Assembly: GCA_026419705.1 (NCBI GenBank)
Contig: JANZYY010000101.1
Coordinates: 1-11,862 of the forward strand
Reading direction: 5' to 3'
Length of the DNA: 11,862 nucleotides
From: Fischerella sp.
GTDB lineage: Bacteria; Cyanobacteriota; Cyanobacteriia; Cyanobacteriales; Nostocaceae
Shown: in pieces, positions 7,304-11,862 of the stretch
How positions within the stretch are numbered: the first letter of the stretch is position 1
How the letters are laid out: each line of letters starts with the position of its first letter
The notes under the pieces: model-generated
The model's input: the letters and a program-made list of their open reading frames with translations, nothing else
Databases searched by the model: none
What the model was told of the DNA's origin: nothing
Position numbers and translations under genes: made by a program

Positions 7304-7612
7304 ATGGAATTAGAGGCTCTTTTGCTAGGTCTTGAACCAATGACTGCTGCTGTCATTGGAGTTGGAGCATTAGTTTTAGTACCTGTTGTCAGCGCTCTTG
7401 ACTCTGCAACTGGTCACAATGTTTATGAATCTGCAAGGAGTGCGGCTAAGACTGGGTTAATTTGGACTTTTGAGGCTATTGATAAGGCTCAATCTACTTT
7501 CGCCGAAGCAAGTGAATCCTTCAAAGATTTAGTTGCTGAAGCAAAAGCAGAGCGTTCAAATTCCAAAAACGGAACCAGCGAAAGCGTTCCCCGTGAGGTA
7601 ACTATCGGCTAA
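7304..7612 (+). CDS. DUF5132-like small membrane protein (102 aa)
   Basis: A hydrophobic segment (about residues 14-33, AAVIGVGALVLVPVVSAL) predicts one membrane span. A second, amphipathic helix follows (about 44-60), then an acidic/Ala-rich helix ending 'FKDLVAEAKAERS' (72-84) and a loose polar tail. This order (Gly-rich hydrophobic helix, 'GxxYE/WTFEA' region, 'DLVAEAKAE' motif) matches my recollection of DUF5132 proteins. These are often found beside HMA2-domain proteins and metal ATPases, and their biochemical role is not known to me. The strong GGAGG site at 7289-7293 supports the start. Lying between two HMA2-type ATPase genes, it may be an accessory subunit or stability factor of such a pump (inference). 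Confidence 0.75.
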   Translation: MELEALLLGLEPMTAAVIGVGALVLVPVVSALDSATGHNVYESARSAAKTGLIWTFEAIDKAQSTFAEASESFKDLVAEAKAERSNSKNGTSESVPREVTIG

Positions 7613-7653
7613 TTTCTGCAAAGCATGGAAGTAAACAGCTAACGTCTTGCCAG

Positions 7654-7684
7654 AGACTGATAGCCTCTTGGTTGTCAGTCTTTA
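7654..7684 (+). terminator. Possible intrinsic terminator after the DUF5132-like gene
   Basis: AGACTGA (7654-7660) and TCAGTCT (7675-7681) form a 7-bp stem with a 14-base loop, followed by TTATT. The position, about 40 bases after the stop codon, fits. The T-run is short and the loop long, so confidence is low. Confidence 0.35.
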
Positions 7685-7982
7685 TTGACCAATCTAGCAA
7701 TCTTAAAACAAATTTTGCCAAGGATCGCTGAATAGTAAGATTCTCCAATCTATTTAACCTGATGGCTTCACCAATAGATAAGCTTGGGTATCACCACTTG
7801 ATTGCTTATCTCTGCATTCTTAAAGGTGAGGCTAGGTTGTCATGTCAAAGTTGCAGTTTTTTGTGCAACTTGCAGCATGCGACAAAGACTAAATGGTATT
7901 GCTGAATCAAGATATGAATATCATTGTGTAGATGCTTGGTGCAGCTTCTCATAAAATGAGTAACTCTAGTGACGTACACCAA

Positions 7983-8045
7983 TAGGGGCGTACAGCAGTA
8001 CGCTCCTACAGGAAATCCAAAATGCATGAGTCAGCAACGCCAAAA
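7983..8045. repeat. Dispersed intergenic repeat: palindrome plus transposon-end-like sequence
   Basis: TAGGGGCGTAC (7983-7993) and GTACGCTCCTA (7998-8008) form an 11-bp stem (one G-T pair) with a four-base loop AGCA. About 20 bases later, TCAGCAACGCCAAAA (8031-8045) repeats exactly the right end of the element at 5940-6083. Such palindromes are, as I recall, frequent between genes of filamentous cyanobacteria. Function is unknown. Confidence 0.5.
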
Positions 8046-8103
8046 TTACAGCTGTTCTCATGCTCTAGTTCTTTTGGTTTCTAATCATCGGAGATTTTTT
8101 ACC

Positions 8104-8304
8104 ATGCTCAAATATCCGGAGTTTTTTGACTTACGCAAGCTAGCGATTACCCTTGCTGTTGGTCCTTTTGCTTTTCTTATGTTAGTTATTCTGATTGACT
8201 TATCAGCCCATCTGTTTGTAACTCAACAAACAGCAGATGCTCGATGCGCAAATGCATATCCTCAAAAGAATCCTACAAAACTTCAAGTGAGTGAATGTCG
8301 ATAG
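8104..8304 (+). CDS. Small single-span membrane protein of unknown function (66 aa)
   Basis: The start at 8104 is preferred over in-frame ATGs upstream because GGAG (8090-8093) sits ten bases before it and the upstream codons are repeat DNA. The product, MLKYPEFFDLRKLAITLAVG and onward, has a short basic N-terminus, one hydrophobic span (about 13-38) and a polar tail of about 28 residues with two cysteines (C45 and C65). I do not recognise the family. The last 22 bases overlap, tail to tail, the 3' end of the opposite-strand ATPase-like gene, so transcripts of the two would be complementary at their ends. Real expression is likely but not certain. Confidence 0.55.
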   Translation: MLKYPEFFDLRKLAITLAVGPFAFLMLVILIDLSAHLFVTQQTADARCANAYPQKNPTKLQVSECR

Positions 8305-10280
8305 CGCTTTGCTACCGGGTCAAAATCCCATGCTATTCCTTCTGGATCTCTAGCCTGAGTCCATATAGGAAACTCAGGCTTTAATCTTTTGCTGGTAAGA
8401 GACTGAGATGATACTCCCAAGCGCTTTGCTAATTCACTCTGTTTGAGTGCTTTGCCATTTTTTGATGAACTGTATTCTTCAATTTTTCCTCGGCTGACTC
8501 TTTGAGAGCTGCTTCTGAGAGGAGGTAAGAAGTTTGTCTCAAAAAGTGGACGTGAACTGTTCAAGAATTCAGCTACAAAGGCAGTACCATTATTTACGAT
8601 CACGTTGTAAACAGGATTTACACCCAACACCATTCCACCACCTATTTGCATCAAGAGGTTAGGAATTACTATGGTTGCAGTGTTTTCATAGATTATTTCC
8701 ATCGCTCGCTTGGCGATCGCCATCGCATGTGTGACTCCGCGTAAGTCATCTTCTAAAATGACAACATCAGTTGTGGTATTGGAAATCTCGCTCATCTTGG
8801 CAAAGGAAATGGAGACATTGACATGAGCAAGCCGTACCGCATCATCTTCTTCATCTCCCACAAAAGCTACCACCTTACCTTGATGCTGCAATCCACGAAT
8901 CAGATTAATTTTTTGGCTTAAAGGAAATTCTGCACAGACATTATTGGGATGGATACCCAAAAATGTCGCAACATCAATAACCATCGATTCAGAAGCATCA
9001 GAGACCAAGTAAATGTCTATGTTTTGATGTTGGAGAATGGCAATAGCTTCCAAAGTCTCAGGAGAATCTAGAGCCAATATGTCGAGATCAAAGACAATCG
9101 CATCTATTTGCGCTAATGCTTCCAAAATACCACCACTGCGAATGTAGATTCCATGTCGCACAGCATAGATCAGTGCTTGCAGGACTGTGGTTGAAAGCGA
9201 AATAGGAATACCACTACCAAAATCAAACTGGTAAGGTGAAATAGCAGCACCAATATTACCTGTCATTAGATAGATCGTGCCACCTAAAGCCAGAGTCGGC
9301 AAAATTGCATGTCTAACCAATTCTGCTTGCAAAGCACCAATTTTTGTATCATGAACAGGTGCTAATTCAGCAACAAGAGCAGCTAAACCAGCACGGGTAT
9401 TCAGTCCAATTCTTTTCACCAAAACACACAATTCACCTTCAAGCAATATTGTAGAGGCGTAGACATCATATCCTTCCGAACATACAACGGGTGTAGAGTT
9501 ACCTGTCAAATTCTGGGTATCGATTAAACCATAACCATAAACAACGATCCCATCTACCAAAATCATTTCGCCTGATTTAATGATGATGCGATCGCCCTCC
9601 TGTATATTGCTTATATGGACATGTTGTTTCTTTCCATCTAACTCTACCCAGACATGCTGATATAATTGATTCAATAAATTTAAAGACTGTTCTTCTCTTG
9701 TCTGGGTTGTATTTCCCCTGAGAGTTCTCCTCACTTCTACCAAAACTGTCTTGAGTGCAGGTGCGATAAATTGACCTTGAACAGTCTGCATACTCATCCA
9801 TACAGAATCCAATAAATCGATATTTGGTTGACGTTGATTGAGCAGACTATCAGCAGCACGGTTAAACCAAGGTGTTGCAGCTCCAGCAATTGCTAACATT
9901 ACAATCAGTGGTGGTAACTCCAAAGGAGCTGCTAGCAAAGCCAAAGTCAAGCTGAGGACAGGAAACCCTAAATCCTTCCATTGATTAACTTCTGGTTTCA
10001 GGTCTTCTCCTGCAGGTACAGATTCTGTAAGCTGAATTTCAGCACACTCTACAGCAGCCTGGATACAGCAAACAAACTTTTCCAGCGCCGTTTTGCTGCA
10101 AACATCATCTTCATAGCTGATAATTAGTGAACTTGCTTGTGGATTAATACGAACCTCAGTCACAAATGCTAGCGATTCAACTAGTGCTTTAAGTTTGTTA
10201 GCAAAGTCTGAACCATGAGCAAGGTGAGGTATGCGAATGCGATAACGTCCAAAAGTAGAGTGAACGACCTGATAACTCAT
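8283..10280 (-). CDS. Degenerate HMA2-type P-type ATPase lacking the nucleotide-binding domain, with C-terminal helix-turn-helix
   Basis: This 665-residue paralogue of the ATPase at 1310-3607 keeps the HMA2-like domain ('YQVVHSTFGRYRIRIPHL', 3-20), actuator and membrane regions but should not pump. TGES is TGNS (259-262), the ion-site V-P-T-T is L-S-T-T (362-365), DKTGTLT is DLDILAL (398-404), TGDN is VSDA (426-429), and GDGxND is GDEEDD (475-480). About 125 residues between the phosphorylation site and the TGDN region, the ATP-binding N domain, are missing without loss of frame. What remains matches a minimal HAD pattern (DLD, S427, K456 or K457, GDxxxD). Residues about 608-662 add a helix-turn-helix-like module ('LKQSELAKRLGVSSQSLTS', then 'DPEGIAWDFD'). 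A sensor, regulator or partner of the active pump is a reasonable guess. No clear ribosome site precedes the ATG at 10280. Confidence 0.88.
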   Translation of the reverse strand: MSYQVVHSTFGRYRIRIPHLAHGSDFANKLKALVESLAFVTEVRINPQASSLIISYEDDVCSKTALEKFVCCIQAAVECAEIQLTESVPAGEDLKPEVNQWKDLGFPVLSLTLALLAAPLELPPLIVMLAIAGAATPWFNRAADSLLNQRQPNIDLLDSVWMSMQTVQGQFIAPALKTVLVEVRRTLRGNTTQTREEQSLNLLNQLYQHVWVELDGKKQHVHISNIQEGDRIIIKSGEMILVDGIVVYGYGLIDTQNLTGNSTPVVCSEGYDVYASTILLEGELCVLVKRIGLNTRAGLAALVAELAPVHDTKIGALQAELVRHAILPTLALGGTIYLMTGNIGAAISPYQFDFGSGIPISLSTTVLQALIYAVRHGIYIRSGGILEALAQIDAIVFDLDILALDSPETLEAIAILQHQNIDIYLVSDASESMVIDVATFLGIHPNNVCAEFPLSQKINLIRGLQHQGKVVAFVGDEEDDAVRLAHVNVSISFAKMSEISNTTTDVVILEDDLRGVTHAMAIAKRAMEIIYENTATIVIPNLLMQIGGGMVLGVNPVYNVIVNNGTAFVAEFLNSSRPLFETNFLPPLRSSSQRVSRGKIEEYSSSKNGKALKQSELAKRLGVSSQSLTSKRLKPEFPIWTQARDPEGIAWDFDPVAKRYRHSLT

Positions 10281-10455
10281 TACATCGAAATAATCTGAAT
10301 GAAACGGTTTTAAATCTCACATTAATCAACATCATAAGCTACTACTCAAACAAGTAAAAAGCTTTTTTTGTAAAACTATATAAGAATTTTTCAGTGTATT
10401 GAATACAAAGAAAACCCCTGTAACTGACATCAGCCATCAAAGCTGATTAATTAAC

Positions 10456-10502
10456 GAGGACAAGATCCCCAAATTTTCTAAAAAGTCGGGGAGCTTGTCC
10501 TC
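10456..10502 (-). terminator. Strong stem-loop between the 42-aa peptide gene and the degenerate ATPase
   Basis: GAGGACAAG (10456-10464) pairs perfectly with CTTGTCCTC (10494-10502). After a two-base internal loop, CCCC (10467-10470) pairs with GGGG (10488-10491), and TTTT/AAAA can pair inside. It begins about 30 bases past the stop of the 42-aa gene on the minus strand, as a terminator would. The following bases are GTTAATTAAT with no real T-run. Similar hairpins occur, as I recall, as repeats in Nostoc-type genomes. Confidence 0.5.
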
Positions 10503-10532
10503 ATCTATGTTTATGCTGGCTATATCCTGAAA

Positions 10533-10661
10533 TTATTTCCTTCTGCGTCGATATTCAGCCAAAATTGCCCTTCTTTCGATGCTAAACTCCTCCACCACCA
10601 ACAATGTCAAGCCAAATAAAATTACAAAACCAAGAATAGAAACTAATAAAATTTCATCCAT
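10533..10661 (-). CDS. Short single-span membrane peptide (42 aa)
   Basis: On the minus strand an ATG at 10661 opens a 42-codon frame beginning MDEILLVSILGFVILFGLTL and ending in EYRRRRK. It has two acids at the N-terminus, one hydrophobic span of about 20 residues, a glutamate pair, and a strongly basic amphipathic tail. AAGGAG (10670-10675) lies eight bases upstream, an ideal ribosome site. A strong hairpin follows the stop. This is too short for usual gene callers. It does not match the photosystem or cytochrome b6f small subunits I know. The charge pattern predicts an N-out/C-in orientation. A regulator or partner of a neighbouring transporter is possible but unproven. Confidence 0.65.
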   Translation of the reverse strand: MDEILLVSILGFVILFGLTLLVVEEFSIERRAILAEYRRRRK

Positions 10662-11436
10662 AAGACCTACTCCTTAATATAGCTGTTTGTACTAATAGAA
10701 TATATAAACAATCATTATACTTTATCCTTCCAAGTAAGTAATACTTACTATCCAAAAGGTATATTTTCCACAAACACTTGAAACGAAAATAAATAGCTCA
10801 ACTTTCAAAGTAGCTATACTATCGGATTCCTATTGGATTTTTATTGGCGTAGCCTGGAATTGGCGCTGAAAAAAACCAGTACACTTCCCGTGAAGAGTTC
10901 TTCGTACCCCTGTCAAAGTGGGTAAAACCTACTTTCGCCAGCTGATTTTTCGCAATTTAACTTGGTGTCTTGGTGTCTTGGTGGTTAATACATAGATTTA
11001 TTTTTCACCACCAAGACACTAAGGCACAAAGAAAACTATGCTTTGAAGGTCACATCTTGGCGACCTGTTCTCTTTCAAGTTCAGTATTTATGTATGTTAA
11101 ATATAATTAATTTTTCAAAGTTCGGATTTTAAATGTGGTAGTTTTTCGTTTAGGCAAACTATCATCTCAGTCAATTAAAATATTGTTGAATACACTCTAC
11201 TACGGCGATCGTAATCAATAGTTTGTCGTAACAGTTAAGCAGGTATTTCAGGCAATTCTGAGTATAAAAAAATACAATCTAACAGTTGGATTTTTATCCT
11301 TGTGGTTTAGTGTTTTTTACTTGAGAGAATTTTGTCAATTTTTCTACGAATTACCTCATTCACCTAAAATAGTGCTGATTGCAATTTAACCGAACTGTAC
11401 TGAAGGAGAGAACTTTTTTCCTTAGGAGTCTTTAGA
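10662..11436. other. 775-bp intergenic region with a long palindrome
   Basis: The gap between the leftward 42-aa gene and the rightward antiporter gene holds the palindrome at 10961-11031 and otherwise AT-rich sequence without a credible reading frame. Promoters for both flanking genes should lie here; I could not choose a convincing pair. No riboswitch consensus for metals was recognised before the antiporter. Confidence 0.5.
10961..11031. repeat. 71-bp palindrome built from 'CTTGGTGT' units
   Basis: The left arm (10961-10985) is three successive CTTGGTGT-like units. The right arm (11007-11031) is its reverse complement at 22 of 25 positions, and the loop is 21 bases. A related sequence, ACCAAGACACCAAG, is inside the repeat element at 4387-4400. 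It would fold into a very stable RNA or DNA hairpin. A dispersed repeat is the simplest reading. Confidence 0.6.
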
Positions 11437-11862
11437 ATGACTCAAAAACAAGTAATTCTGCTACGTATGTTGGTATTTGTGCCAATTGCATTCATAGCAG
11501 AATGGCTAAATTTTCCCCCAATATTTATTTTTATTGCCTCTGGCTTGGCAATCATTCCCTTAGCAGCATTTATTGCTGACTCTACCGAAGCGATCGCTGA
11601 AGTAATCGGCCCATCCTTGGGGGGTTTGCTTAACTCTACTTTTGGCAACGCTACAGAGTTAATCATCGCGATTGTTGCACTTCGAGCCGGACTGGTAGAT
11701 GTAGTCAAAGCTAGTATTACCGGTACAATTGTTGCCAATCTTCTTTTGGCACTAGGGGCAGCAATTTTGTTAGGAGGATTGCGGTTTAAAGAGCAAAGCT
11801 TTCAGCCAACTGTTGCTCGTATTAATGCTTCTTCGTTGAATTTAGCATTAGTAGTACTACTT
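11437..11862 (+). CDS. cax: Ca2+/H+ antiporter (CAX family), N-terminal part, cut by the right edge
   Basis: The first 142 residues are present and the frame is open to the window end. The protein exchanges cytoplasmic Ca2+ (or a similar divalent cation) for protons. After a short N-terminus come helices at about 6-21 and 29-47. The first alpha-repeat signature follows, 'SLGGLLNSTFGNATELIIAI' (60-79), with the ion-binding glutamate E74 in GNATEL, then 'SITGTIVANLLLALGAAILL' (93-112), all typical of CAX proteins. Full members are about 350-400 residues, so roughly 60% is missing. The start has AGGAG (11424-11428) eight bases upstream. The gene stands alone on its strand here. It fits the metal-transport theme of the neighbouring ATPases, though no shared transcript is visible. 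Confidence 0.92.
   Translation, partial: MTQKQVILLRMLVFVPIAFIAEWLNFPPIFIFIASGLAIIPLAAFIADSTEAIAEVIGPSLGGLLNSTFGNATELIIAIVALRAGLVDVVKASITGTIVANLLLALGAAILLGGLRFKEQSFQPTVARINASSLNLALVVLL

Larger units (their letters stand above)
7613..8103. other. 491-bp intergenic region with small inverted repeats
   Basis: Besides the possible terminator at 7654-7684 it contains an 8-base inverted pair AGATAAGC/GCTTATCT (7776-7783 and 7804-7811) and the palindromic repeat at 7983-8045. An open frame starting at 7969 runs into the 66-aa gene. Its first 45 codons are made of repeat sequence and are not credible as protein. Confidence 0.5.

Noticed and set aside
7969..8103. N-terminal extension of the 66-aa gene to an upstream ATG at 7969
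   Set aside because: These codons lie in a palindromic intergenic repeat and a transposon-end-like sequence, while the ATG at 8104 has a well-placed GGAG.
9577..9801. 74-codon frame inside the degenerate ATPase gene
   Set aside because: It is a frame shadow of the conserved actuator region on the same strand, with no ribosome site or domain.
8283..10280. Degenerate ATPase as an ordinary pseudogene
   Set aside because: There is no frameshift or stop in 665 codons, the missing domain was lost in frame, and membrane and HMA2 regions stay well conserved; kept as a coding gene.
11442..11738. 98-codon frame opposite the antiporter gene
   Set aside because: The plus strand carries unmistakable CAX signatures through the same bases, so the minus frame is a shadow.
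1..11862. CRISPR array, tRNA or rRNA genes
   Set aside because: Repeats are only paired or palindromic and not regularly spaced, and no cloverleaf or conserved rRNA sequence was seen on either strand.

Overview
The window looks like chromosomal or large-plasmid DNA of a filamentous cyanobacterium, probably of the Nostocales type. It is AT-rich and carries six perfect copies of the HIP1 octamer GCGATCGC (at 1569, 2858, 5463, 8713, 9588 and 11590). Long intergenic stretches hold palindromic repeats, and the protein families (HMA2-type P-type ATPases, a DUF5132-like small protein, zinc-ribbon plus formylglycine-enzyme-fold proteins, a CAX antiporter) are common in this group. Gene density is low: eight clear coding regions, one short probable one, and one fragment at the left edge.

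Layout. Positions 6-1115 (minus) hold a zinc-ribbon/coiled-coil/formylglycine-enzyme-fold protein that breaks off mid-domain. From about position 136 to the left edge the same strand, in another frame, encodes part of an FtsX/MacB-type ABC permease of Firmicutes-like sequence, so the left end is a junction, either an assembly chimera or a real rearrangement. Positions 1310-3607 (minus) hold an intact HMA2-type metal-transporting P-type ATPase. A gap of about 960 bp contains a 133-bp inverted-repeat element. Positions 4566-5882 (plus) encode a ParB-domain protein fused to what looks like a dead DNA methyltransferase. A 745-bp gap contains a 139-bp MITE-like element. Then come an 87-aa protein of unknown function (6628), a 102-aa DUF5132-like membrane protein (7304) and a 66-aa single-span membrane protein (8104). 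The last overlaps, tail to tail, a second P-type ATPase paralogue (8283-10280, minus). That paralogue has lost the nucleotide-binding domain and most catalytic motifs but carries a helix-turn-helix tail. A 42-aa membrane peptide (10533-10661, minus) and the start of a Ca2+/H+ antiporter (11437 to the right edge) complete the window.

How it fits together. The recurring theme is divalent-metal handling at the membrane: one active-looking ATPase, one degenerate ATPase that may act as a sensor or partner, a DUF5132-like protein of a kind I recall near HMA2 proteins, and a CAX antiporter. The genes are on both strands with long gaps, so this is a neighbourhood and not one operon. The most unusual items are the two intact pseudoenzymes, the HTH-tailed ATPase remnant and the ParB-pseudomethyltransferase. 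All names rest on motifs read by eye; no database search was made.
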